Below are positions 1 through 9,362 of a stretch of DNA of 64,000 bases, in pieces. A program made the translations under genes and the position numbers. The stretch is taken from positions 62,001 through 126,000 of the forward strand of contig NZ_VFNH01000006.1 in assembly GCF_006715485.1 (NCBI RefSeq). Direction: 5' to 3'. Under the pieces are notes generated by a model. It was not told the origin of the DNA, searched no databases, and was given only the letters and a program-made list of their open reading frames with translations. Source of the DNA: Herbaspirillum sp. SJZ107 (GTDB lineage Bacteria > Pseudomonadota > Gammaproteobacteria > Burkholderiales > Burkholderiaceae_D). Each line of letters starts with the position of its first letter. The stretch's first letter is position 1.

Positions 1-570
1 TTCAAACGCAGCGGCGCGCCCTCCGTGGTGGCGCCAAACCATTTGCAGCGGCAGTTCGATGTGACTGAGCCAAACAAGGTCTGGGTCACGGATATCACGT
101 ACATCCGTACCCATGAGGGTTGGTTGTACCTGGCCGCAGTGCTCGACCTGTTTTCCCGTCAGGTAATCGGATGGTCGATGGGATCGAGAATGGATCGCGA
201 GCTCGCCTTGAACGCATTGCTGATGGCTGTCTGGCGACGTCAGCCAAAGCAAACCGTCATGGTTCATTCGGATCAGGGTAGTCAGTTCAGCAGCTACGAC
301 TGGCGCGATTTTCTAAAGGCGCATAATCTCGAGCAGAGCATGAGCCGACGCGGCAATTGTCACGATAATGCTGTCGCGGAGAGCTTTTTCCAACTGCTGA
401 AAAGAGAACGCGTTCGTCGTCGAATCTACGCTACCCGCGACGAGGCCAGGCAGGACATCTTCGACTATATCGAGATGTTCTACAATCCGAAGCGCCGGCA
501 CAGCTTCAGCAATGACCTGTCGCCAGTCGAGTACGAAAAGCAGTATTTCCAGCGGCTCAGGAGTGTCTAG
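1..570 (+). CDS. IS3-family transposase OrfB, 5' end cut by window edge
   Basis: C-terminal part of an IS3-family DDE transposase. The reading frame is open to the first base of the window, so the GTG at 25 is not a real start. The three catalytic acidic residues are visible in context: D in WVTDITYI, D in HSDQGSQF and E in NAVAESFF, with the family's NPKRRHS motif near the end. The catalytic core is intact, but the OrfA partner and the left end of the element lie outside the window, so activity cannot be judged. The stop codon overlaps the end of an opposing IS5-type remnant, so one element has abutted or inserted into the other. Confidence 0.93.
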   Translation, partial: FKRSGAPSVVAPNHLQRQFDVTEPNKVWVTDITYIRTHEGWLYLAAVLDLFSRQVIGWSMGSRMDRELALNALLMAVWRRQPKQTVMVHSDQGSQFSSYDWRDFLKAHNLEQSMSRRGNCHDNAVAESFFQLLKRERVRRRIYATRDEARQDIFDYIEMFYNPKRRHSFSNDLSPVEYEKQYFQRLRSV

Positions 571-1138
571 GAAAGCCGTGGCGATTCAAACATAAGTCAT
601 CGATAAAGCGTGAAAAGATAATGGCAGCGGCTAGCGAAAGTAACGCAGCATCAGCGTCTAGGCTACGCTCAAAACGGATGCGCAACTTACCGAAGCACGC
701 GAACCAGGCATGCGTTCGCTCGACCACCCATCGATGCCTGCCCAAGCGCTCACTGCTTTCGATGCCTTTGCGAGCGATGCGTCCCGTGATTCCTCGCTTT
801 CGCAAGTAGCGCTGGCACCGCGCGTAATCGTAGCCTTTGTCGGCGTGCAGTTTACCGGGCCGCTTTCTCGGCCGACCGTCCAGTCCAGGCACCGCTGGGA
901 TTGCATCCAGCGTGTGCTCGAATGCCATGGAATCGTGCCGGTTCGCTCCGGCGACCGTAATGGCCAACGGAATGCCCCTTGCATCTACGATGACGTGGCG
1001 TTTGCTGCCGAGTTTTCCTCGGTCAGTCGGGTCCAGCTGGAGGTCTATCTGCCAGGCTGAGCGGCTGCGGTGTGCTCCACAGGTTGCACAGACACCTGGC
1101 TCCACTCGCCATTCTGAAACTTCCACAGTCGCAACCAC
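557..1138 (-). pseudogene. IS5-family transposase remnant, N-terminus lost
   Basis: The reading frame carries the C-terminal two thirds of an IS5-family DDE transposase: TDRGKLGSKRH, then LHADKGYD with a catalytic Asp, then RRWVVERTHAW-type sequence (here HRWVVERTHAWF) with the catalytic Glu. The first roughly 35 residues do not resemble the family. The expected N-terminal helices and first Asp (the D-x-A-S-V region) are missing or scattered over other frames upstream of about 1060. I call this a decayed copy rather than a functional element. Its 3' end overlaps the IS3 transposase stop. Related IS5-type pieces recur at 9.6 kb and 54.2 kb. Confidence 0.8.
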
Positions 1139-1261
1139 ACCCTCGAGAACTCGTCCATGCCGAGATTCAGGTCTGTTTGTGGACTGGCAAGACGACTGTG
1201 CGGGTTGAGCTTGGGGCTGTTGCTACAGTCTCGAACGCTTAGCGTAACGAACTTCCATTAC

Positions 1262-2446
1262 TCAGGCTTTTTGGAGCACAAAGCCAGGCGCAGGGGTTCC
1301 GGGCCACAGCTCGTAGAACACGTTGGTCGCATGATGGCCGCCATTTCTCGGACTCGGGTCGATGCCTAGCGCTCTCGCTGCCGCGATGCTCAGTTCACCG
1401 ATCTTGTCCGACGGGCCTTTGTCGGCGACGACGCAGTCGACGCTTTTGCCGTTCCACGTGACGCGGGCCTTCGAGCCGCGCACGATCCCTACCGTCTTTT
1501 GCACAACTAGTGGCGGCACAACGATGTAGGGGACGGTCTCGGCATCGACATAAGCGCTCGGATCATCGGGCGCCTTGCCTGGGTGCCGGTACCAGGTGGT
1601 GGAGGCAATTACGCCGTCTCGAAAGACCTTGGGCTCGTTGTCCGCGCCAAGAATGACGACGTCGCGCGCCCAAGCCTTCTCGCATATCACTTTGCCGCCG
1701 TCGATTCGCATCCCGCCATTAGCGAGCTTTTCGGTTCCCGTGTCATCAGCACGATACGCCACCGCTTGGCCGTTCTGTCCGTTCGCACCGTCGGCATCGA
1801 TGTCCGCATCCGCCGTGAAGTACACACGGCTGTCGTTGTCCTGATAGATCTGGCAAACATAACCTTTATCATTGATGGTACCGAGCGTCACCGTGTTCGC
1901 TGCCGGTTTTGGGTCCGGTTCGGCGAAGACAACTGCCAGTGGATCGCCCGCAGTGGCCTTGAAATATTCCCATACTGCCGAACTTCCTTGCGCGGTAATG
2001 AGCGAGCGCGCAGCGTCGGATGGGCTGGCGGGACAACGACCCCACTGGAAGTGGGGCAAATCCGCCTGCTTCCAATCACCGCCCCACGCGCAGCCGTGCT
2101 TTTTGAAGATCGCGGCAACCCGACGGAACCACGCATCGCCTCCAGGCGGCGACCAGTACTTGGTTCGATGCACAACGTCCACCGCCAGCCCGTAGCCATG
2201 CCAGCTGTGCAGGTTGCTTGGCGCGTTGGTGACAGTGTCCTTTGGCGGAATAATAGTGCGGCCACGCTGGTAATAGATGGCTTGCAGTGCCTGCGAGCGG
2301 TAGCCTTCATACACCATCGCATCCAGGCCATTGAGGGCACTATTGCACTCCTCGAGCGCGGCTTGTACCGCCATCGCGAAGCTTGGCGCGAGGCGACCCA
2401 GATCGCAATTGACCATCAGTTCCGAGTTGTTCGATCCGGCGCTCAC
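1262..2446 (-). CDS. M15-type peptidase fused to GH75-like chitosanase domain
   Basis: A 394-residue predicted wall-degrading enzyme with two catalytic modules. Residues about 15-140 look like an M15 (VanY/endolysin-type) zinc peptidase, with SWHGYGLAVD supplying His83 and Asp90 and LPHFQW supplying His132. Residues about 185-385 resemble bacterial members of the fungal-chitosanase family GH75, with acidic residues near 213-219, VDAETVPYIVVPP near 300 and ADKGPSDKIGELS near 341. No signal peptide is seen. The gene starts with GTG, overlapping the stop of the upstream membrane-protein gene as GTGA, so the two are translationally coupled. M15 modules cut peptide cross-links and GH75 enzymes cut chitosan, so the fusion could attack two kinds of wall. 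Whether it is an effector, lysin or housekeeping enzyme is unknown. Confidence 0.8.
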   Translation of the reverse strand: MSAGSNNSELMVNCDLGRLAPSFAMAVQAALEECNSALNGLDAMVYEGYRSQALQAIYYQRGRTIIPPKDTVTNAPSNLHSWHGYGLAVDVVHRTKYWSPPGGDAWFRRVAAIFKKHGCAWGGDWKQADLPHFQWGRCPASPSDAARSLITAQGSSAVWEYFKATAGDPLAVVFAEPDPKPAANTVTLGTINDKGYVCQIYQDNDSRVYFTADADIDADGANGQNGQAVAYRADDTGTEKLANGGMRIDGGKVICEKAWARDVVILGADNEPKVFRDGVIASTTWYRHPGKAPDDPSAYVDAETVPYIVVPPLVVQKTVGIVRGSKARVTWNGKSVDCVVADKGPSDKIGELSIAAARALGIDPSPRNGGHHATNVFYELWPGTPAPGFVLQKA

Positions 2447-3705
2447 AATGGAATCTCCGTCGTGTTCGTTTTGCCATCGCGCCAGCTGTGGGGGACAAAG
2501 CTTGGCGGCGCTTGCGAGGTATTCGGTTGCGGGACGTTATTTTGCAGTTGATTACCTGGTGGCGGATGCGAAAGTGGATTGTTTTGGTTGTTTTCCGCGT
2601 TGTCCTGGGCTGCCCGCGTCGCGTCGTCCTCGCGGTCCTTACTGTCTTCCTCACGCGATTTTTCACGCGGCTTCACCGTCGATCGGACCACCATGAACTT
2701 GTTCAGCACATCGAACCAGAAGGGTGCGCCCAGCATCACTGCAAAGGCGGAGATCAGCCAGCCAAGCAACAGGCGAACGACCGAGTACAACGACAGCATC
2801 TTCGTGGAAGCGCAGTTAGGCACTGTCTTCGGGTCACAGGTTTGAAATTGAATGGGTCGCAGCTCCATCGGCCAATTTTTGTCTTTCTCCCACCCCATTG
2901 GCATGCCGATGTCATTCAACTCCTTGCGGGCTTGCTGCGCGACGCGTAAGCCTTCTTGCGCGACCGCGTTGGCCGCGGCCGGATCCTGTGCTTTCGCCGC
3001 CGCGTTCACTACCGCTTCACGGAAGGTCTTGTCGGCGGTCAAGCGGCCCATGATGTAGAGCGAGTCCACATTCAAGATTGCCGCAGCGCTAAGACCGAGT
3101 ATGAACAGAATGGTTTGGGTACGGCGCTTGTACCAGCCCGAGGCACGATCCATCGCACTATCGAACCAATGCTGCAAATTGTCGGTCGCTTGTTTTAGGT
3201 TGCCATCGGCATGATCAATCGCCGTCAACACGACGCGCCTTAAGACGGGCGAACGCAAGGCCGCTGCGCGCTCGCGCAGCTGCTCGAGGGTCAAGAGTTG
3301 CGGGGGATCCTCGTCGTCGACACTGGCAGGCCCCCGGCCCACGATGTCGATTAACGCCTTAGCAAACTGGTCGGACGGAATATACGAGGGCAGATTGCGG
3401 CGCGCCGACAGTGGCATGTGCATCGCATCGGTGTAGTTGAACCAACGCTGAAGCGTGCTGTTCTTGAGGCGAGCGGGATCGTACTTGCCTTGGAAGAGCG
3501 ACGAAATCAGGGGATGGGAAAAAAAATAGGCGGACAACTGGCCCTTGTTGTCGTCGAGAAGGGTGCGCAAGGCCCGTTCGAGGTCCATGGCACGCCATTT
3601 CAACAGGCTCTCGAGCCATTCCTTGATGCCGGTACAGATCAGTGACATCAGCAAGAATAAGAACGCCATGCCGATGCCGACTTCCAGCGTTTCTGAATTG
3701 AACAT
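2443..3705 (-). CDS. Three-helix membrane protein, unknown function
   Basis: A 420-residue protein of unrecognised function. I place the start at the ATG at 3705 because GGAGGA lies 4 bases upstream; an in-frame extension to 3750 lacks a ribosome site. Predicted membrane helices are at about residues 8-27, 197-217 and 308-332. The soluble segment between the first two is largely helical, and the segment before the third contains two Cys (290, 298). The last 70 residues are charged, then rich in Pro, Asn and Gln, typical of a disordered cytoplasmic or linker tail. It is coupled by a 4-base overlap to the M15/GH75 enzyme, so it may help place, export or control that enzyme. That role is inference. 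Confidence 0.7.
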   Translation of the reverse strand: MFNSETLEVGIGMAFLFLLMSLICTGIKEWLESLLKWRAMDLERALRTLLDDNKGQLSAYFFSHPLISSLFQGKYDPARLKNSTLQRWFNYTDAMHMPLSARRNLPSYIPSDQFAKALIDIVGRGPASVDDEDPPQLLTLEQLRERAAALRSPVLRRVVLTAIDHADGNLKQATDNLQHWFDSAMDRASGWYKRRTQTILFILGLSAAAILNVDSLYIMGRLTADKTFREAVVNAAAKAQDPAAANAVAQEGLRVAQQARKELNDIGMPMGWEKDKNWPMELRPIQFQTCDPKTVPNCASTKMLSLYSVVRLLLGWLISAFAVMLGAPFWFDVLNKFMVVRSTVKPREKSREEDSKDREDDATRAAQDNAENNQNNPLSHPPPGNQLQNNVPQPNTSQAPPSFVPHSWRDGKTNTTEIPL

Positions 3706-3865
3706 GGTTCCTCCGACATAAACGCATCCACGCAGTACCCGCAGGCCCAACCTCTTCTCAGCGCTGCGATCTTACGACTGTGTTTTCAATATTGCAATCA
3801 ATATATTTACAAGAAGAGATGCTTGAATGTTATTATTATGTAACTATAATTCACAGGGGATAGTC

Positions 3866-6667
3866 GTGAACTTGGTTACACTCAATGCGGGTACGCTGCA
3901 GAACTTGAAGACCTTGATCAACTCCCCGGGCCAAGCATTGCCGGCCGCACTGAAAACACTCGCGCCACACGGCCAGTGGGAGCTGCTAGTCCAAAAAGTG
4001 GGTTCCAACCTCGCGAAAACCGGCGCTGCTGAGCTCACACTCCCCCTTCTAGACCAATCGACCGTCAACGAGGACGCCCTATCGAGCAAGTGGACGTGGA
4101 CCGCGTCGATCGCCGCGAACGCGGCGCTATCGCTTGACCTGCTGACCGAGCAAGATTTAGCACAACTGCCCATCGCCCCCGATAAAGGCCATACCTTGAT
4201 CGTGTATGGCGCCAATATCGCGGCAAGTGGCAAGCTCGGCGTGAACGCTAAAAAGCTCCCTCGGGGCAGTGCCGGTGTCGCGGCCGACGGGAAAGGCAGT
4301 GCGGTCGTGCGCTGGTACATCCAAGCCAAGGACGACGAAGCTTTATTGTCGGCCTTGGAAACGGCGGGGCACCATTTTGTTTGGCCGCATGATGTGCAAA
4401 GCATGCTGCGGTTGTGTAACCGGACGGATTGGTTTGGCCTGGAATATGAACTCGATGGCGAAGCGCAGCTCGCCATTGATGTCAGTGCGGCGAAAACGGC
4501 GGTCGGCTGGACCGTGAGCTTGGACGGCAGCGAGACCAGTGTTGGCCTATCGCTCGGTCTCAAAGCCGGCTTCAATGCATCCCATGCGAGTCGATGGAAA
4601 ATCAGCGCCATGGTCGAAGCGCGCACCGTCCCTGGGCATGTCGAAACGCTCGGCCTGCGCGTCAAACTGCACGACCTCAAACAAAATGACCGCAAGCTCT
4701 CGTTCGATCTGGTCGCCGGCGCCGACTTTTCTCCCATCGTCACGAATGCTGAGCGTTTGCTGCGAGCCGCCTGGCCTGAATTGCCAGATAGCGCATTACT
4801 CGATGCCTTGACCCAGCCTGGTACCTCGGTCGCGAATCACGTGCGCACGCTGATCGAAGACCAACTCGATGGTGCCCTGGAGTCCGTGGTCGGTTTGCTC
4901 GTCGGCGGCGAACCGACAGAGGCATTGCGCGATGCCTTGGTCGAGAAGCTCACAGCTAGCCTCACCGACACCCTCGATAACGCGCTGAGCGACATCGCGA
5001 ACGGCAAAGCGAAGGTCAAAGACATTGCGACCAAGTGGCTAACGCAAGTCTTGGGTAAGAGCGCAGACCTTGTCACCAAGGACGGCGACCTCGCCAAACT
5101 CGTCGACAACGCGGTGTCAGAGGCGACCAAGGGTTTGAGCGACGCCCTTGGATCCTTGTCGAAGTTCATCGTCGGGAAGGCGAACACTGAGGTCGACAAG
5201 GTACTAAAGAGCCTCGGTGAACTGGGTGCGCAGTTTGACGCTATCACGGCCCAGCTCGACGCCAATGCGGCGTCCAGCGCGATCAAGAAGGCCATCGATC
5301 GCTACGCCGCTTTGCGGACTCGCCTACTAGAGGCGATGGGCGACGGCCAGCGTCAAAAGGTGGTGCTGACCTTGTCCTCCGTTGCTTCGACCAGCAAGAC
5401 GACCGAGGCCGCTTTCGAGGTATGGTTCCGCGCCGACGACAACATCACCGCGGAAGCCGAGCAGCTCTTTCATATGCTGTGCGCCGGACAGTTGCTCGCC
5501 TTGCCGGAATTGGTCCAAGCGGGCTTGGCCAGCGGTGCCCTCGCCGATGCGACAGGCTGGCTATTGTCGACGGGTGCAGCGCTGAGCGAGCAGCGGGCAA
5601 CGCTCAATTTCTTCGGCATCTCGATCTCGAGCAGCAGCAGCTGGCTGAGCAAGGTCGCGGTAAGGGCCGACCTGGTGACGGGCGATCTCATCGCGGTGAA
5701 AGCGGAAGCGGGCGTCGAAACGGCAATCGCCAACCCGTGGAAGAATCGCACCGCCAACCTGCGCGTCCAACTCGAACTCCTGAGTAGCCCAACGGCGCCA
5801 CGACGCTTGGCAGTATCCCTGGACGGCGCCTTTACGGCGAAACAAGAAAACACCGATCGAGCGAAAGTTCAAGATTTACTCAACACGTACGCCGACGCGG
5901 TCGGCATGCAACGCAATGACATCGGCTTATTGCTCGGTGCGCCCCCTACAAGCGATGCCGATGGCGCGCGCCGGTTCTGGAAGTCGCTCACGATCGCGGT
6001 GCCCGTCGCCTTGAGCGTACAACAATGGGCAGCCTTCGCCGCTCGCCAACCGGACGAAATCGACAAGGTGTCGCTCGAGATCGCCCTTGCACAATTCCGA
6101 CGGCGCTACGCCCAGGATTCTCTCTTTTTCAGCGATCCTCTTGCCTCTCTTCGGGACGATGCCGAGAATGCCGACGAATCGACGATTCTTGGCTTTCTCA
6201 AACGGTTTCCGACGCGTTATGTTACCCGCTATGACGCTGCCTACGAGGCGGGAAAGCTGGGGATTGAGGCGACCGAAAGCGTTCTTTTCAGCCCTGGCGC
6301 TCGTCGCTTCATGGCCTACCAACGCTTATCGGCGACCGTGCAAGCTCCGCTGCGCCTACGTAACCTCGCGATCGAGGCAGTGAACCAATTGCAAGCCATG
6401 CCGGCGCAGTCAAATCCAGAGGCCGCGCGGCAAATGCTCGAACCCATCATGCGCCGGATGCAAGAGGCGCTGGCGCCCGTCGCTTTGGTGAGCGAGACCT
6501 GGCTGGGCATTGGTCTACTTGGTGCAAAGGATGAGCCCATTGCCTGGCCTTTCGTCAGCTTCATCACGATCATGGCAAAACTCACGGATCTTGCAGTGCC
6601 ACCTGGATTTGTGCCGATCGCGCAGGTGGGCGACCAAGCCGCTATCCCCTTGATCATCGCCGCTTAA
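3866..6667 (+). CDS. Large helical protein of unknown function (933 aa)
   Basis: A long, coding-quality frame without a family I recognise. The GTG at 3866 is preferred as start because AGGGGA sits 6 bases upstream; an ATG at 3827 lies in frame but has no ribosome site. The protein has no signal peptide or obvious membrane span and few cysteines. It is rich in Ala, Leu, Asp and Lys, with a middle region (about residues 330-490) that looks like long amphipathic helices containing many Asp/Lys/Leu repeats. It is divergent from the membrane-protein/M15-GH75 pair, sharing an AT-rich intergenic region (3706-3865), so the three genes could be one functional locus. Possible roles include a structural, immunity-like or toxin-carrier protein, but nothing in the sequence decides this. 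Confidence 0.7.
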   Translation: MNLVTLNAGTLQNLKTLINSPGQALPAALKTLAPHGQWELLVQKVGSNLAKTGAAELTLPLLDQSTVNEDALSSKWTWTASIAANAALSLDLLTEQDLAQLPIAPDKGHTLIVYGANIAASGKLGVNAKKLPRGSAGVAADGKGSAVVRWYIQAKDDEALLSALETAGHHFVWPHDVQSMLRLCNRTDWFGLEYELDGEAQLAIDVSAAKTAVGWTVSLDGSETSVGLSLGLKAGFNASHASRWKISAMVEARTVPGHVETLGLRVKLHDLKQNDRKLSFDLVAGADFSPIVTNAERLLRAAWPELPDSALLDALTQPGTSVANHVRTLIEDQLDGALESVVGLLVGGEPTEALRDALVEKLTASLTDTLDNALSDIANGKAKVKDIATKWLTQVLGKSADLVTKDGDLAKLVDNAVSEATKGLSDALGSLSKFIVGKANTEVDKVLKSLGELGAQFDAITAQLDANAASSAIKKAIDRYAALRTRLLEAMGDGQRQKVVLTLSSVASTSKTTEAAFEVWFRADDNITAEAEQLFHMLCAGQLLALPELVQAGLASGALADATGWLLSTGAALSEQRATLNFFGISISSSSSWLSKVAVRADLVTGDLIAVKAEAGVETAIANPWKNRTANLRVQLELLSSPTAPRRLAVSLDGAFTAKQENTDRAKVQDLLNTYADAVGMQRNDIGLLLGAPPTSDADGARRFWKSLTIAVPVALSVQQWAAFAARQPDEIDKVSLEIALAQFRRRYAQDSLFFSDPLASLRDDAENADESTILGFLKRFPTRYVTRYDAAYEAGKLGIEATESVLFSPGARRFMAYQRLSATVQAPLRLRNLAIEAVNQLQAMPAQSNPEAARQMLEPIMRRMQEALAPVALVSETWLGIGLLGAKDEPIAWPFVSFITIMAKLTDLAVPPGFVPIAQVGDQAAIPLIIAA

Positions 6668-6779
6668 GCCGCGCCCCCACCAATCCATGTTCGCGCCTAT
6701 GTTGGTAGGGGATGCGACGCGAGAGGGGGCGGGTGTCGGCGATCTCCCTAGCTCAGTGCACCGCGACCCTGCGTGCGTC

Positions 6780-7003
6780 AGCCTGCACGAGACGTAGCGT
6801 AGCGCGCGCCACCGGGGGATTTTTCACACCATGGGGAACGTGACCAACGCACACGTACTCGGCGGCTTAATCGCAACTGCACTGCTGTTATCGAAGAACA
6901 CATCGGCGCCAAAACTGGTCAGGAATGGCCCCTTGTTCAAGCCGCCCAAAAAGCACGCCTCGTCTACCTTCAGTTCATAGGTAACTACCAGGTCGAGGGT
7001 GGC
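6780..7003 (-). pseudogene. 5'-nucleotidase C-terminal remnant
   Basis: Reading the minus strand gives a stretch with VDEACFLGGLNKGPFL and SFGADVFFDNS, then after a frame change VPHGVKN. This ordered set matches the C-terminal part of bacterial cytosolic 5'-nucleotidases of the NT5C1/COG-type family (usual motifs DEAFFLGG, FGADIFFDD and VPHG). At least one frameshift separates the pieces and no start or upstream catalytic half is present. It is a short decayed fragment, identified from memory of the family rather than from a search. Confidence 0.6.
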
Positions 7004-7171
7004 TGACTACCATATGCTTTTGGTCGAGCTAGGAACCAAAACGCACACCCGAACATTCGAGATATATCATTGGCTTCGTTATTCTTATACGTCCGCTTCT
7101 GGCCGTTTTCAGACTTTTTGTAGGGTCCGCTATCAACAAGAAGCTTAATCGCACAACAGGTTCATAGAAGC

Positions 7172-7384
7172 TTATGCAGATGTCTGTACAGGTACCTGCT
7201 GTGCGCGTAAGTCATGGCGCAGGGGGGCGAACAGGCGCGTATACTCGTGGGTGAATTGAGATGGTCTTTCGTAACCAAGCTGATAAGCGATTTGGGCTAC
7301 ATCTTGCGCTCCGGCAGTCAAGCGCGTGCGCGCTTCGCGCAATCTCTGATCAGGGCTGAGTTCGTTTGGGTACGGAGCGGCCAC
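7172..7384 (-). pseudogene. AraC-type HTH C-terminal remnant
   Basis: The translated segment contains LREARTRL, then DVAQIAYQLGYERPSQFTHEYTRLF, the second helix-turn-helix of AraC/XylS regulators, where LGY-x-x-x-SQF-x-x-x-Y is the signature. The sensing domain and the first HTH helices are absent, so this is a broken remnant. The apparent ATG at its 5' end is probably fortuitous. Together with the adjacent 5'-nucleotidase piece it marks 6.7-7.4 kb as a graveyard of older genes. Confidence 0.6.
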
Positions 7385-7433
7385 ACCTTACAGTCATAGA
7401 GTTTGTCAGCTTCGAAGCGCTCACCGCCTAGTT

Positions 7434-8627
7434 CTAGTCTTGATACTTGGCGACCAATACCTGTGGAATACTACGAACTCTATTTGGTAAGACAAGCGTT
7501 TTACCCTCCCCCGAGCGCATATCGTCCGGCGCTTTTGCCGGCTGCACTTGGGGTAACTGGACGGCCACAAGCGGTTCTGCCTTTACTGCTGGTTGTTTAG
7601 GTCGTACGGGTTGTGTGGCGGCACTACCCGCTGCTGTGCCCGTTTCAGCGACTTTCTTGGGCTTCCCATCTGGTGTAGCGAGCCGGCGCGCCATAGCTTC
7701 CTGTCGTGCTGTCTTGGAATCATCGAGTATTTTCTGATGCTTAACGCTCGAATAAATCCACGAAACGAAAACGATGAAAGCTGCGATCGCGAGTTTCGGG
7801 CCGGTCACATGCTCGTAGCTTTTGTAGAGGGCAGCGAGAACGGCAATTGTGCAGATACGCGCAGTCCACCACGCGTCTCCCGCATTTGCTCTCGCCTTCT
7901 GATCGACAGGCACCGCATCCCCCGCCCACTGGCATGGATCGCATCCATGTATCCAGAAGTTGTATTTCTTTTGCCGATACTGAAATTCAATATGGTAGAC
8001 GGGATTTAGTACCACTGATTCGTCCTTCTCAAGACTGTATGAAAGCCGTACGTCCTTGACATGATCACCTGCGAGACCGGCCACGATATCCGTGCGGATC
8101 CTGTTCCCCAGGTCGGGCTCACGCTTTTGAAGCGAAGCGGCAAAATTCGAATGGTTAGCTTCCACATCAAGCTTGGCAATGTCGCTTTGTCCGACCGTAC
8201 GCCAACCCGAGGAAGTCGGAATACATTCAAATACAGACTGTACCTGCTTCGAGACGTTTTTTCCGCCGTATACATAGAGATCAAAATCCCCGACATGATT
8301 TCCGGTTACTGGATGCCACCGGGTAATTTCCCTCTCCTTGGCAACCTGTTCTTCATAGAAATCGCTACCCCATTCACCGTATTGAACCCGACGAGTTTCA
8401 AAATAGGTTTCTGTTCCGTTAATTCCGACTAGCGCAGAGTATTGGGCGGCATATCGACCTTGAAACCTGTGAAGCGAAATATGGTACTTTCGGCAACGTA
8501 GAATTTGCGCCTCGTTTATTACATCCGCGTGCGTAAAATCACCATTGGCCAGAAAAGTGAAAAGAGCATCCCTCGCTGTTTGCTCGGTCAGCGAATGCAG
8601 CAGAACGTGTGTAGTGGAAAAGGACAT
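7434..8627 (-). CDS. Unknown protein with two central-C-terminal membrane helices
   Basis: A 397-residue protein with no family I recognise. Residues 1-250 are soluble and mixed alpha/beta. Two closely spaced hydrophobic helices follow at about 262-276 and 286-304 (ICTIAVLAALYKSY and KLAIAAFIVFVSWIYSSV), forming a hairpin. The remaining C-terminal tail is rich in Lys, Ala, Pro and Gln and probably disordered. GC content is visibly lower than in the metabolic modules, consistent with acquired DNA. It faces away from the helical protein at 3.9-6.7 kb and has remnants on its 3' side. There is no clear Shine-Dalgarno at the ATG; the upstream DNA is very AT-rich. Confidence 0.6.
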   Translation of the reverse strand: MSFSTTHVLLHSLTEQTARDALFTFLANGDFTHADVINEAQILRCRKYHISLHRFQGRYAAQYSALVGINGTETYFETRRVQYGEWGSDFYEEQVAKEREITRWHPVTGNHVGDFDLYVYGGKNVSKQVQSVFECIPTSSGWRTVGQSDIAKLDVEANHSNFAASLQKREPDLGNRIRTDIVAGLAGDHVKDVRLSYSLEKDESVVLNPVYHIEFQYRQKKYNFWIHGCDPCQWAGDAVPVDQKARANAGDAWWTARICTIAVLAALYKSYEHVTGPKLAIAAFIVFVSWIYSSVKHQKILDDSKTARQEAMARRLATPDGKPKKVAETGTAAGSAATQPVRPKQPAVKAEPLVAVQLPQVQPAKAPDDMRSGEGKTLVLPNRVRSIPQVLVAKYQD

Positions 8628-8639
8628 AGAAATTTAATT

Positions 8640-9245
8640 ATATATATATCATTTCAAGCACTATTGCATTAGTGGTACATTCTCCGAACTGAAAAAATGC
8701 AGTTCTTATGCGTGGCGGAATACCGCTGGGGCTTTTCATCCATCGTGGCATACATCCAATAAATATTGGTGAAATGTTGTCGGAAAAGATGAAGAAGACG
8801 TTGTTCTGAGGCAACGAGTGGATGTCCACAGTTGCATTCTGCTGTTACGCACCGGCTACATGGTGCATCGTTCACTTTGGCCATGCCCGTCCACGGCCCT
8901 GCCGGACAACGTGGCTTGGACGTGCAGCTGCACGCCGCCAGAAGCCGCGGTGGAAAATTGGTGGTCGCCTAGCGCCATAGTACGCTCTGCAGATACAGCA
9001 GCTGACCCTGTCACGCAGCCGCCGACATTTTCGACCCCTTCAGTCTACGGGGCGGGCTAGAGTATTACCGGCAGTAGTCGCTTGCGTATGAATCCTTCGC
9101 CGGCCGTGCCGAGACAGCGCGCCAAGGTTTGTCGGGCGCGGTAGCTAGTGCCGAGCCTCGGTGTTAACCGCGTTACGCCAGCCTTATTGATTTTCCTTCA
9201 TTGCAGTTTTCTCTGATGTTCCAACGGTCCAACGTCGAGCTCGTC
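8640..9245. other. Intergenic stretch without a convincing gene
   Basis: About 600 bases in which I see no gene with both a ribosome site and coding-like composition. Short frames exist on both strands (for example a Cys-rich 71-codon minus frame at 8669-8884), but none shows a recognisable family. The left 200 bases are AT-rich and could contain the promoter of the gene ending at 7434. Confidence 0.4.
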
Positions 9246-9261
9246 CTTTTCGCTTTCTAAG

Positions 9262-9327
9262 AGTTTGTAAGCTCGGCAACCTGGTATGCTGGCTCGACCG
9301 TCTCTAACGGCCAAAAGCGGACCATTG
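9262..9327 (+). repeat. Dispersed hairpin repeat, right-half copy 1
   Basis: Contains GCTCGGCAACCTGGTATGCT followed by GGCTCGACCG and ACGGCCAAAAGCGGACC. It closely matches the right half of the repeat at 59990-60096 (GCTCGGCAACATGTTATGCT and so on) although the two lie 50 kb apart. As with the other copies, a small ORF starts shortly after it, here 36 bases downstream. No left-half partner is obvious upstream. Confidence 0.7.
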
Positions 9328-9362
9328 TCCCGTTATAACTTCGGAAAACATAAAGGTAACAA

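Noticed and set aside
6668..6720. Terminator of the 933-residue protein gene
   Set aside because: CCCCCACCAA can pair with TTGGTAGGGG, but with an 18-base loop and no T-run; support is too weak.
8669..9060. A PAAR-like or Cys-rich small protein on the minus strand
   Set aside because: Glycine and Cys spacing was only loosely reminiscent, spread over several frames and without start or ribosome site.
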